Made by a program: the position numbers and the translations under genes. The notes beneath the pieces are model-generated. The model had not been told where the DNA came from and made no database searches. It worked only from the letters and a program-made list of their open reading frames with translations. A stretch of DNA of 64,000 bases from Campylobacter concisus (GTDB lineage: Bacteria; Campylobacterota; Campylobacteria; Campylobacterales; Campylobacteraceae): NCBI RefSeq assembly GCF_003048595.2, contig NZ_CP049270.1, forward strand, positions 1,240,001 through 1,304,000, in the 5' to 3' direction. Positions 35,605-43,817 of this stretch are shown here, piece by piece (the first letter of the stretch is position 1; every line of letters starts with the position of its first letter).

Positions 35605-37520
35605 AAGAATTTTTAACATCACTTCTAGTTGGCATCAAAGAAAAAGAGATATCAAACGAAGATAAAGAGATCTTACGTAATCTCCTAAACCTTGGTGCTG
35701 TAAGCTCCCACAAAGATAGATTTTACCTAAACAACGGCTATGTCTGCGGCAAGCTAGACATCAGTCAAAACGCAACTGGCTTTATCATGCCGTTTGATAA
35801 ACGCTTCAAGCAAGACATCATCGTAGAAAATAAAAATTTAAACAACTCTCACCTTGGCGACATTGTGTTAGCAAAGCTTTTGCCGCTTAAGAAAAAACGC
35901 CAAAGCGCTAAAATAGTAATGAGCCTAAAGCTTGCAAATGAGACAAGCGTGGTCTATACAAAACGCTTTGGAGCGGCCATTTTAGGGGTAAATTTAAAAA
36001 CTGGACTAAGCACAAACCTAAAGGCGACACAAAAAAGCCTAAAGATGCTCCCTCTTGGGACGCTACTAAAGATAAATAACCTAAATAACGAAATAGTCGA
36101 GGTTTTAGGAAATTTAGAAGATCCATTAAGCGATGAGAAAATTTCGCTTGCTATTTATAATAAAAACGATAAATTTAGCGAGGCTTGTGAGCTTGAGGCA
36201 AAGGCTTTTGGCGATGAGGTTGATGCTAGCATGTATCCAAACAGGGTTGATCTAAGAAATTTAGACTTTTGCACGATCGATCCAGTCGATGCCAAAGACT
36301 TTGATGATGCCATATATTTCGATGAGAAAAAGCGTGAAATTTACGTCGCAATCGCTGATGTAAGCGAGTATGTGACCGCATATAGCGCTATTGACAGCGA
36401 GGCTAAAAAAAGAGGCTTTTCTATCTACTTTCCGCACATCTCAGTACCGATGTTGCCGCGCGCGCTTAGTGAAAATATCTGCTCGCTAAAGCCAAATGTT
36501 CCTCGCCTTGCATTTTGTTTTAAAATTTCACTTGATAAAAACAACGAGGTAAAAAAAGAGGAGCTTTTTGAGGCGATCATCCTTTCAAAAAGGCGCTTTA
36601 ACTACGACGAGATCGATGAAATTTTAGAGGGCAAAAGAGAGTGTGAAATTTCATGGATCAAGCCACTTTTTAAACTCACCACAAAGCTTCGTAAAAAAAG
36701 GCTTTTGCACGCATTTGACTTTAGGACAAAAGAGCTTAGAATGAGCCTTGATGAAGAGGGCCAAATTTCTCAAACTAGGTTTGAAAGCGACTCCGACTCA
36801 CATAGACTAGTCGAGGACTGCATGCTTTTAGCAAATAAAGCTGCCGCAAAGCTCATCACAAAGGGTGTTTTTAGAAACCACGCATCGCCTGATTTTAAAA
36901 AGATAGATACATTACTTGAAGATTTGCAGCTTTTGGGGCTTGACTTTACCTACGAGAGTGACCTTGCAAATTTGATAAGAAAGATCCAATTAAAAGCCGA
37001 TGAACTTGGCAACCGCGAGGAGATAGACAAACTCATCATCAAGTCTCAAAAAAAAGCTGAGTATTCAAGTGAAAATTTAGGCCACTTTGGGCTTGGATTT
37101 GATAGATACACACACTTTACAAGCCCTATTAGACGATATTCTGACCTTATTTTGCATAGGCTTTTAAAGGCTAAAATTTCAAAAGATGAGAAGCTTTACA
37201 ACTTCTTGCTTTTAAACATCCAAAGCACCTGCGCAAATTTAAGCGAACTTGAAAGAGAAGCTGATAAGGTAGCCTACGACTTTATGGATAGGAAATTTGC
37301 ACGCTGGGCAGTAGCAAACATTGGCAAAGAGGTGCGCTGCTATGTGAGCGAAAACCAAAATGTCTTGGTTGCTAAGCTTGATGATTATTTTGTTGGAGCT
37401 AGGATTTTTATAACAGGATACAGCGCAAATTTACTTCAAAAGCTCGTGGTAAGGATCACAGAGGCCGACATCGCGAGTGCTAAAATTTTTGCAAAAGTGG
37501 TAAGAAAGATCGATGTATAG
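35601..37520 (+). CDS. rnr: Ribonuclease R (RNase II family)
   Basis: A 3'-to-5' exoribonuclease acting on structured RNA. The 639 residues are shorter than E. coli RNase R and typical of Campylobacter. A cold-shock-like N-terminal part precedes the RNB domain with CTIDPVDAKDFDDAIYF (catalytic Asp cluster, about residues 227-243), SIYFPHISVPMLPRALSENICSL-type segments (SVPMLPRALSE) and HFTSPIRRYSDLILHR. The C-terminal S1-like part is short. It overlaps HDOD and holA genes. Confidence 0.93.
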   Translation: MKEFLTSLLVGIKEKEISNEDKEILRNLLNLGAVSSHKDRFYLNNGYVCGKLDISQNATGFIMPFDKRFKQDIIVENKNLNNSHLGDIVLAKLLPLKKKRQSAKIVMSLKLANETSVVYTKRFGAAILGVNLKTGLSTNLKATQKSLKMLPLGTLLKINNLNNEIVEVLGNLEDPLSDEKISLAIYNKNDKFSEACELEAKAFGDEVDASMYPNRVDLRNLDFCTIDPVDAKDFDDAIYFDEKKREIYVAIADVSEYVTAYSAIDSEAKKRGFSIYFPHISVPMLPRALSENICSLKPNVPRLAFCFKISLDKNNEVKKEELFEAIILSKRRFNYDEIDEILEGKRECEISWIKPLFKLTTKLRKKRLLHAFDFRTKELRMSLDEEGQISQTRFESDSDSHRLVEDCMLLANKAAAKLITKGVFRNHASPDFKKIDTLLEDLQLLGLDFTYESDLANLIRKIQLKADELGNREEIDKLIIKSQKKAEYSSENLGHFGLGFDRYTHFTSPIRRYSDLILHRLLKAKISKDEKLYNFLLLNIQSTCANLSELEREADKVAYDFMDRKFARWAVANIGKEVRCYVSENQNVLVAKLDDYFVGARIFITGYSANLLQKLVVRITEADIASAKIFAKVVRKIDV

Positions 37521-38511
37521 AAAGGATTTGGAGCTAAATTTAGCAAATGCAAATTTAAGCAACTACTTCTTACTTTTTGGCGCAGACGAGTTTCAGATCG
37601 AGCTTTTTGGCAAAGAAATTTTAAGCTTTTACTCGAGTGAAAATGCGAATTTATTGAGCCTTTATTTTGACGAGTACAACTACGCGCAAGCAAGCTCTCA
37701 TCTAAGCGAGCAGTCGCTTTTTGGCGGCAAAAATATCCTTTATATAAAAAGCGACAAAAAGATCCCAGCAAAAGAGCTAAAAGAGCTCATCTCGCTTTGC
37801 TCAAAAAGCCAAGATAACTACTTTTTATTTGAGCTTTACGAGGCCGATATGAAGCTAGTTTTTGATACACAAAAGGCTTTTGGGACAAATTTTGCAAGAT
37901 TTTTTAAGCCATCAACTCCAGATGAAGCGATAAATTTACTAGCCAAAAACTCAGCCAAAATAGGCCTAAACATAACCAAAAACGCACTTTATGAGCTTTA
38001 TTTTACCCATAATGAAAATTTATACCTTGCTGCAAGCGAGCTAACAAAGCTAAAAAGCCTAAATACTCACATCGAACAAGACGATATAAAAAGGCTGGTT
38101 TTTGGGCTTGGCGGGATAAATTTTGATGATTTTTTCAATAAATTTATGACACTAAAAGATATAAAAAACGACTTTTTTACTTATCTGGAAGATCCAAATT
38201 TTAATGAAATTTTTCTTCTAAACTCGCTTTACAAAGCATTTTTTAGGCTATTTAAAATTTACTCTTACATCAAGATAAATGGCCGCTTAAATTTAGACGA
38301 AGCGATCGGCTATCAACCGCCTGTAAATGTGGCAAATTTATTAAAAGCAAATAGCTTAAAACTAAATTTAAATACCTATTTGGAGATATTTAAAACGCTA
38401 AATTTAGCCGAGTTAGAGCTAAAAACAAACACAAAAATGGATAAAGAAATTTTTGTATTATCAACCATTTTAAATTTGCAACATCTCATATCAACAGCAA
38501 ATATTAAGTAA
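37513..38511 (+). CDS. holA: DNA polymerase III delta subunit
   Basis: The clamp-loader wrench that opens the beta clamp. The 332 residues have the delta-type start NYFLLFGADEFQIELFGKEI and the LSEQSLFGGKNILYIKSDKK region, followed by AKNSAKIGLNITKNAL. Sequence conservation of delta is low, so position, length and pattern carry the call. It overlaps rnr by 8 bases. holB is also in this window, in another operon. Confidence 0.85.
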   Translation: MYRKDLELNLANANLSNYFLLFGADEFQIELFGKEILSFYSSENANLLSLYFDEYNYAQASSHLSEQSLFGGKNILYIKSDKKIPAKELKELISLCSKSQDNYFLFELYEADMKLVFDTQKAFGTNFARFFKPSTPDEAINLLAKNSAKIGLNITKNALYELYFTHNENLYLAASELTKLKSLNTHIEQDDIKRLVFGLGGINFDDFFNKFMTLKDIKNDFFTYLEDPNFNEIFLLNSLYKAFFRLFKIYSYIKINGRLNLDEAIGYQPPVNVANLLKANSLKLNLNTYLEIFKTLNLAELELKTNTKMDKEIFVLSTILNLQHLISTANIK

Positions 38512-38588
38512 CTTTAAGCTAAAATCCACCCTTGCTTAAAGCAAAATCCTTGCTCACAAAGTGAGCTAAATATCCATAAGGAGAAGAA

Positions 38589-39008
38589 ATGAAACATTAC
38601 GAGCTTTTATTTATTCTTAAGCCAACACTAACGGAAGAGGAAGTTAAAGCTAAAGTTGACTTCGTAAAAGAAGTTATAACAAAAAACGGCGGCGAGATCG
38701 CTACTGTCGTTGAGATGGGTACTAGAAAGTTAGCCTATGCCATCAAAAAATATGAGCGTGGAACATACTTTGTTATCTATTATAAAGCTCCACCAGCACT
38801 TCTTGCAGAGCTTACAAGAAACGTAAGAATCACAGAAGATATCATAAGATTTTTAAGCGTTAAATATGAAAATAAACGCGAAATCGCAGCTTGGGAAAGA
38901 CTTTGCAAAGGTATCAAACAAACTATCAAAAAAGAGACTCGCGAGCCAAGAGCACCACGTGAGCCAAGAGTTGAAAAAGTAGACGAGCAAACTTTTACAG
39001 AAGAATAA
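38589..39008 (+). CDS. rpsF: 30S ribosomal protein S6
   Basis: S6 pairs with S18 on the small-subunit platform. [34 protein letters not shown] and the RNA-contacting YFVIYYKAP are conserved; a charged tail of about 40 residues rich in Arg, Glu and Pro follows the core. It opens the classic rpsF-ssb-rpsR operon, with AAGGAGAAG before the ATG. Confidence 0.97.
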   Translation: MKHYELLFILKPTLTEEEVKAKVDFVKEVITKNGGEIATVVEMGTRKLAYAIKKYERGTYFVIYYKAPPALLAELTRNVRITEDIIRFLSVKYENKREIAAWERLCKGIKQTIKKETREPRAPREPRVEKVDEQTFTEE

Positions 39009-39021
39009 TCAAGGATAAAAA

Positions 39022-39579
39022 ATGTTCAATAAAGTAGTCTTAGTTGGAAATTTAACTAGAGATATAGAGCTTAGATATACTACTAGTGGATCTGCTATAG
39101 GAAATTCTGGTATTGCTGTTACTAGAAAATTTAATACTAACGGCGAAAAACGTGAAGAGACATGCTTTATTGACATATCGTTCTTTGGTAAATCAGCTGA
39201 GATAGCAAATCAATATTTAAGCAAAGGCTCCAAACTTTTGGTTGAAGGAAGATTAAAATTTGATCAATGGACCGACAACAATGGACAAAACCGTTCAAAG
39301 CACTCAATTGTAGTTGAAAATATGGAGATGCTTGGCGGAAATAGCGGAGCTAATGGACAAAGCCAAGGTGGATTTAATCAAAATAGTTCGTACTCACAAC
39401 AACGAAATAATGGTTCAAATAATAGCTATGGCAATGGTGGATATCAAAATTCAGCACCACAAAGACAGCAAATGCAACCACAAAATAAAAAAATACAAGA
39501 AGAGTACTATGAGGAGAAAATCCCTGATATAAACATTGACGCCGATAATTTTGATGGCGACAACGAAATACCGTTTTAA
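39022..39579 (+). CDS. ssb: Single-stranded DNA-binding protein
   Basis: A 185-residue SSB: N-terminal OB fold (MFNKVVLVGNLTRDIELRYT, EETCFIDISFFGKSAE, LLVEGRLKFDQW), a Gln/Asn/Gly-rich disordered linker (about 110-160) and the acidic tip DNEIPF that recruits repair and replication proteins. It is between rpsF (13-base gap) and rpsR (15-base gap). Confidence 0.97.
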   Translation: MFNKVVLVGNLTRDIELRYTTSGSAIGNSGIAVTRKFNTNGEKREETCFIDISFFGKSAEIANQYLSKGSKLLVEGRLKFDQWTDNNGQNRSKHSIVVENMEMLGGNSGANGQSQGGFNQNSSYSQQRNNGSNNSYGNGGYQNSAPQRQQMQPQNKKIQEEYYEEKIPDINIDADNFDGDNEIPF

Positions 39580-39594
39580 TTTAAAGGATAGAAA

Positions 39595-39855
39595 ATGGCA
39601 GAAAAAAGAAAATATTCACGTAAATATTGCAAATTTACAGAAGCAAAAATTGATTTTATAGATTATAAAGATACTTCTCTTTTAAAGTATTGTTTATCAG
39701 AGAGATTTAAAATAATGCCAAGGCGTTTAACTGGCACATCAAAAAGACATCAAGAAATGGTAGAAAAAGCGATCAAAAGAGCTCGTCATGCAGCTATTAT
39801 ACCTTACATAGTAGATCGTAAAGATATAGTTTCAAATCCTTTTGATGGACTATAA
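39595..39855 (+). CDS. rpsR: 30S ribosomal protein S18
   Basis: The 86-residue S18 binds the small-subunit platform together with S6. [38 protein letters not shown] and [13 protein letters not shown] are diagnostic. The YCKF and YCLS cysteines are kept, but they are not a full four-Cys zinc site. It closes the rpsF-ssb-rpsR operon and is followed by a hairpin. Confidence 0.97.
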   Translation: MAEKRKYSRKYCKFTEAKIDFIDYKDTSLLKYCLSERFKIMPRRLTGTSKRHQEMVEKAIKRARHAAIIPYIVDRKDIVSNPFDGL

Positions 39856-39866
39856 TTATTTAATTT

Positions 39867-39893
39867 ATTAAACCCCTATCAATGGGGTTTAAT
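39867..39893 (+). terminator. Hairpin after rpsR
   Basis: ATTAAACCCC and GGGGTTTAAT form a perfect 10-bp stem with the 7-base loop TATCAAT, 12 bases after the rpsR stop. No T-run follows, so termination may be partial. Confidence 0.6.
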
Positions 39894-40369
39894 CCTAATC
39901 TTAAATATCCTAGATTCATGTTCTTATAGATTTTTATTTATTGACTGCAGTTTAAAATATTTTTCAAGCACTATCTATAATTTTGGTTTAACTTACACGA
40001 GGCAATTAGAATTTATTCAGGTGGACATCTCAAATATATGCTGTCTTTAAATAACTCTATAGCATCAATTTATTAGTTCAAAATAATTTATTTAGCCATA
40101 TATACAATCAATATCGTTGATCTATATTATTCACAATTTTTACCACGAATCACGCATTATCTATCGTATAGCAATAGCTGTCCACATAATGCTAAAAGAC
40201 AAGGTACTTAAATGTAAATAAACTTTATTCAATAAATCCAATATTCATCCATTTGGTGTTCATATATCTTGCAAGTGGTATTTATCATGTATTTTTAAAA
40301 TCAACTGATACCAAACCAACCTAACCATGCAACAATGTTAACTAAAAACAAATTTTAAGCATCCTTTTC
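39894..40369. other. Low-GC region with no recognisable gene
   Basis: About 475 bases between the rpsR hairpin and the tRNA promoter. Both strands are broken by frequent stops. The minus strand shows short stretches that look protein-like (for example VYLHLSTLSFSIMWTAIAIR), which may be a decayed membrane-protein gene, but I cannot name it. No RNA gene or repeat was recognised. Confidence 0.4.
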
Positions 40370-40398
40370 TTGACATGCAATAATGTTTTTTGTATAAT
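40370..40398 (+). promoter_or_regulatory. Near-consensus sigma-70 promoter of the tRNA cluster
   Basis: A perfect TTGACA (40370-40375) and perfect TATAAT (40393-40398) are separated by 17 bases, with the tRNA-Lys 5' end 22 bases downstream of the -10. A perfect -35 is unusual in Campylobacter and fits a strong stable-RNA promoter. Confidence 0.85.
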
Positions 40399-40420
40399 CT
40401 CAATTCTTTTTTAAACAAAT

Positions 40421-40496
40421 GTCTTGCTAGCTCAGTCGGTAGAGCATCTCACTTTTAATGAGGGGGCCGTTGGTTCGAATCCAACGCAGGACACCA
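40421..40496 (+). tRNA. tRNA-Lys(UUU)
   Basis: Full cloverleaf with encoded CCA. Acceptor GTCTTGC pairs with GCAGGAC; the anticodon loop CTTTTAA gives UUU; T-arm loop TTCGAAT is standard. Confidence 0.97.
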
Positions 40497-40509
40497 TTTT
40501 TGGGTTTAT

Positions 40510-40585
40510 GACCCTTTCGTCTAGTGGCTCAGGACTCTACTTTCTCTGTGTAGAAACAGAGGTTCAAATCCTCTAAGGGTCGCCA
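40510..40585 (+). tRNA. tRNA-Glu with atypical anticodon arm
   Basis: Acceptor GACCCTT/AAGGGTC, D-arm GTCT/AGGAC and T-arm AGAGG/CCTCT are all sound, and the CCA is encoded. The anticodon arm (40537-40553) reads CTAC-TTTCTCTGT-GTAG: only four clear base pairs, a T-T opposition at 31-39, and a pyrimidine at 37. With a normal 7-base loop the anticodon is CUC; UUC is one base earlier. Both decode Glu, so the identity is safe but the exact anticodon is not. Confidence 0.8.
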
Positions 40586-40603
40586 GATATTTTTTAAATT
40601 TTA

Positions 40604-40679
40604 GGTCGCTTAGCTCAGTTGGTAGAGCGCCACCCTTACAAGGTGGATGTCATAAGTTCGAGTCTTATAGCGACCACCA
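40604..40679 (+). tRNA. tRNA-Val(UAC)
   Basis: Acceptor GGTCGCT/AGCGACC, anticodon stem CCACC/GGTGG with loop CTTACAA giving UAC, and encoded CCA. A UAC anticodon is a normal substrate for the cmo5U34 modification made by CmoA and CmoB, both in this window. Confidence 0.97.
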
Positions 40680-40687
40680 TTGTAGGT

Positions 40688-40764
40688 GCAGCGGTAGTTC
40701 AGTTGGTTAGAATGCCGCCCTGTCACGGCGGAGGTCGCGGGTTCGAGCCCCGTCCGCTGCGCCA
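40688..40764 (+). tRNA. tRNA-Asp(GUC)
   Basis: Acceptor GCAGCGG/CCGCTGC, anticodon stem GCCGC/GGCGG region with loop CTGTCAC giving GUC, and encoded CCA. GUC tRNA is a queuosine substrate; queA is in this window. Confidence 0.97.
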
Positions 40765-41028
40765 TCTATTATTCTTTGACTTTTATTTTACCTAATTACT
40801 GAAATTCTTAAAAATAGTGTATTTTATTAAAATTTATGCTTTAAAAATTTATACATAAGACAAATTAAAAATAAAATCTAAGTCATCACTGCCAAATCGC
40901 ATATATTTAAAAATAAATCTTTTACTAAAATTTCTAAATAATTGATACAAGACAAATCAAAATTAATATTTTTATCTCTAAGTTATCAAAAAATCAATAT
41001 AATCGTAAAAATTTAATAAGGGAAATTT
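40765..41028. other. AT-rich gap before ribBA
   Basis: About 260 bases without a gene. I looked for an FMN riboswitch ahead of ribBA and see none of its conserved GC-rich helices. No clear terminator follows tRNA-Asp. Confidence 0.5.
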
Positions 41029-42048
41029 ATGGCATTTGAAAATGTATTAAAAGCGATTGAAGATATAAAAAATGGCAAAATGGTAATTATGGTCGATGAC
41101 GAGGACCGTGAGAATGAAGGAGACTTGGTCTTTTCAGCGGCAAGCAGCGATATGCAAAAGGTAAATTTTGCAATCACTCATGCAAAAGGTGTACTTTGCC
41201 TTGCAATGGATGAAGCAAACGCAAAAAGACTTGATTTGCCGCTAATGGTTTCTAAAAATACATCCAGTCACGAAACCGCATTTACTGTCACGATTGATGC
41301 AAAGGAAGCAACGACAGGCGTAAGTGCTTATGAGCGTGATATGACGATTAGACTTGCTGCTAGTACTGATTCGGTGCCTGAAAATTTTGTAAGGCCTGGG
41401 CATATATTTCCGCTTATTGCAAAAAAAGGCGGCGTACTCGTTCGAACAGGTCACACTGAAGGATCAGTTGATCTTTGCAAACTTGCTGGCGTTAGTCCAA
41501 TGGCAGCGATTTGCGAGATCGTAAAAGAAGATGGCACAATGGCAAGACGTGATTATTTGGAAGAATTCTGTAAAAAATTTAACCTAAATATGATAAGCGT
41601 TTCTGAATTAGTAGAATACAGACTTAGCCACGAAAGCCTAATAGAAGTTTCGCCCGCAAAGAGTGTAAAAATCTGTGGTTTTGAAGCAAAAAGATATGAC
41701 ATAAAAGATCACGAAAATAAAAATCACGCTGCCTATATTTTTGGAAAGATAAAAGCGCAAACTAATGTAAAATTTCAAAAAATAAGTAAAGATCATGAGC
41801 TTTTAAGCGGAGATAAATTTGATAATTTATTAAAGGTATTGGACTTTTTAAGTAAAAATGGCGGAGTGTTGCTATTTTTAGACAGCAATAAAAGCGATGC
41901 AAGCTCACAAAAAGATTATGGCATTGGGGCACAAATTTTAAAATATTTTGGTATAAGCGAAATTGAGCTTTTAAGCTCAAATAAAAATAAAGAATTTGTA
42001 AGCTTAGCAGGCTTTGGTCTTGATATAAAAGGCTATAAAGAAATTTAA
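41029..42048 (+). CDS. ribBA: 3,4-dihydroxy-2-butanone 4-phosphate synthase with degenerate GTP cyclohydrolase II domain
   Basis: The N-terminal 200 residues are an intact RibB domain, making dihydroxybutanone phosphate from ribulose 5-phosphate for riboflavin: MVDDEDRENEGDLVFSA (about residues 20-36), RPGHIFPL, and RTGHTEGSVDL. The C-terminal 130 residues align in position with GTP cyclohydrolase II but lack its zinc-binding CxxGDxxxSxRCDCG signature; the matching place reads ELLSGDKFDNLLK with no cysteine. So only the first activity is expected, and a separate ribA must exist. Helicobacter and Campylobacter RibBA are known to be hybrids of this kind. Confidence 0.92.
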   Translation: MAFENVLKAIEDIKNGKMVIMVDDEDRENEGDLVFSAASSDMQKVNFAITHAKGVLCLAMDEANAKRLDLPLMVSKNTSSHETAFTVTIDAKEATTGVSAYERDMTIRLAASTDSVPENFVRPGHIFPLIAKKGGVLVRTGHTEGSVDLCKLAGVSPMAAICEIVKEDGTMARRDYLEEFCKKFNLNMISVSELVEYRLSHESLIEVSPAKSVKICGFEAKRYDIKDHENKNHAAYIFGKIKAQTNVKFQKISKDHELLSGDKFDNLLKVLDFLSKNGGVLLFLDSNKSDASSQKDYGIGAQILKYFGISEIELLSSNKNKEFVSLAGFGLDIKGYKEI

Positions 42049-42085
42049 TTTTGCCACGTTCTATTTAGTGCGGATATCAATCGTC

Positions 42086-42895
42086 CTAATAGCAAAATTC
42101 TTCACTTGGAAAAATTTTGCTCTTTACATCATTTGCGTAGGATTGCACACTCTTTCTTACAATATCCGCTCCATCAAGATAGCGTTTTACAAATTTTGGC
42201 TTAAAGTCCTCGAAAAATCCAAGCATATCAGACCATACAAGTACTTGCCCATCGACGTTTACTCCGGATCCGATACCAATAACTGGTACATGAACTTGCT
42301 TTGTTATCTCGCTAGCCACGCTACTCATCGTGCCTTCAAGTAAGATGCCAAATGCTCCAGCTTGCTCAAACGCCAAAGCCTCTTCAATTAGTTTTTTTGC
42401 CTCGATCTCGCTTCTGCCTTTTATCTTATAGCCACCTTCAAATTTATAAAACTGAGGCTTTAAGCCAATGTGAGCCATAACGTTTATGCCCTCTTCACAA
42501 AGGCGCTTCACTAAATTTACTTGATGCATGCCAACTTCGAGCTTTACCGCATCGGCATTTGTCTGTTTGAAAAAATTCATCGCATTTTTTATCGCTTGCT
42601 TTTCATTTGTGTAGCTGCCAAATGGCATATCAGCCATGATAAAAGTATTTTTAGCTCCGTTACAAACGGCCTTTGTATGATAAAGCATGGTATTTATGTC
42701 TGCACTTATCGTGCTTTCTTGCATATTAAAACTCATATTTAAGCTATCGCCAACCAAAATAATATCAGCATAATCATCAAAAAGCTTAGCAAATAACGCA
42801 TCATAGGCAGTTATCATTACAATAGGCTCAATGCCTTTTTTGTTTTTTATATCATTTATGCTTAGTTTTTTCATCTGAGTTTTTTCATTTTTCAT
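42086..42895 (-). CDS. panB: 3-methyl-2-oxobutanoate hydroxymethyltransferase
   Basis: First step of pantothenate synthesis, adding a hydroxymethyl group to alpha-ketoisovalerate. ITAYDALFAKLFDDY, ILVGDSLNM (metal-binding Asp), ADMPFGSY, AVKLEVG, MAHIGLKPQ and VIGIGSG are the PanB signatures. I choose the ATG at 42895 (MKNEKTQMKK), which has GGAG 6 bases upstream; the TTG at 42907 and the ATG at 42862 are alternatives. panC and panD are not adjacent. Length is 269. Confidence 0.94.
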   Translation of the reverse strand: MKNEKTQMKKLSINDIKNKKGIEPIVMITAYDALFAKLFDDYADIILVGDSLNMSFNMQESTISADINTMLYHTKAVCNGAKNTFIMADMPFGSYTNEKQAIKNAMNFFKQTNADAVKLEVGMHQVNLVKRLCEEGINVMAHIGLKPQFYKFEGGYKIKGRSEIEAKKLIEEALAFEQAGAFGILLEGTMSSVASEITKQVHVPVIGIGSGVNVDGQVLVWSDMLGFFEDFKPKFVKRYLDGADIVRKSVQSYANDVKSKIFPSEEFCY

Positions 42896-42946
42896 TGCAA
42901 GCTCCAAGGATTTTTAGCTAAAAGGCTAACAATTTTATCAAATTTT

Positions 42947-42955
42947 TGCTACAAT
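42947..42955 (+). promoter_or_regulatory. Extended -10 promoter of the HPt gene
   Basis: TGCTACAAT, an extended -10, lies 27 bases before the ATG at 42982. Confidence 0.5.
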
Positions 42956-42981
42956 TACGCCAATTTCTTAAGGACATAAAA

Positions 42982-43386
42982 ATGGGTATATTAAAAAGGC
43001 TTGAAATAGATTACTCTTATGACATAGTTGAAGAATTTTTATCTCACTATGCTTTAATGTGCGATTTACTCGAGCCTTTGATAATAAATTTAGGAAGAGC
43101 TGATAAATATAAAGATAGTATCTTAGAGCTTACTAGGATTTTTCATAATATTAAATCAGCAGCAGGATTCATGCATCTTGATCCGATATTAAAGCTTACA
43201 ACTTTAGCTGAAGAGATAACTCAAGAGGCAAGAAGTCTAAAAGGGCCAGCAAATGATAAATTTATAGATTGGTTGCTACTTATTAGCGATCAGTTTAATA
43301 AATATAAAGATGACGTCGAGAACGATTTTGAATATTTTAGCGTTCTTGAGCCAAAAATCATTGATGTGCCTGCAAAACTTAACTAA
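42982..43386 (+). CDS. Orphan histidine phosphotransfer (HPt)-like protein
   Basis: A 134-residue, mostly helical cytosolic protein. The ATG at 42982 follows AAGGA with 7-base spacing; an upstream in-frame start at 42946 falls before the promoter. The motif IFHNIKSAAGFM (His about 55) matches the HPt consensus HxxKSxAxxxG, so it could relay a phosphoryl group between a hybrid kinase and a response regulator. No kinase or regulator is adjacent: panB is divergent and tmRNA follows. It might also be a non-phosphorelay four-helix protein, since the phospho-acceptor role is inferred from one motif. Confidence 0.72.
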   Translation: MGILKRLEIDYSYDIVEEFLSHYALMCDLLEPLIINLGRADKYKDSILELTRIFHNIKSAAGFMHLDPILKLTTLAEEITQEARSLKGPANDKFIDWLLLISDQFNKYKDDVENDFEYFSVLEPKIIDVPAKLN

Positions 43387-43415
43387 ATAATTCTTCACTA
43401 ACCATTTTATTTTTT

Positions 43416-43774
43416 GGGAGCGACTTGGCTTCGACAGGAGCAGAGTGTGTACGGTGGCACGTCGCTTTGAGCAAAGCGTAAAAAGCTCAAATTAAATTTA
43501 AACGCAAACAACGTTAATTTCGCTCCTGCTTACGCTAAAGCTGCGTAAGTTCAGTTGAGCCTTGCTTAGTCTAATTCTAGCTAGGACAAAAGCAAGTAAT
43601 TTAGCTAGAGTAGGCTCGCAAAGTGACTGCTTGCTAGCTGAAATTTTAGTCTTAGTCTAAATTTTGGTTTTGGAAAGTGAGCCTTTTTAGATGAAATTTT
43701 CACTTTTACTAAGCGTGTAGAGGCTGTATGCATTTTGTTTTTGGACAGGGGTTCGATCCCCCTCGCTTCCACCA
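43416..43774 (+). ncRNA. ssrA: Transfer-messenger RNA (tmRNA)
   Basis: The 5' end GGGAGCGACTTGG and the 3' end, with a T-arm GGTTCGATCCC and encoded ACCA, form the tRNA-like half. The tag frame at 43504-43548 begins at GCA and encodes ANNVNFAPAYAKAA followed by TAA; C. jejuni has Lys in place of the second Asn, from memory. tmRNA with SmpB releases ribosomes stalled on broken mRNA and marks the product for proteolysis. Confidence 0.97.
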
Positions 43775-43817
43775 TTTCTATCTAAAATACAAATAAATTT
43801 TTATTAAATAGCTTAAA

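Noticed and set aside
40765-41028. FMN riboswitch upstream of ribBA
   Set aside because: The region is uniformly AT-rich and lacks the conserved RFN helices.
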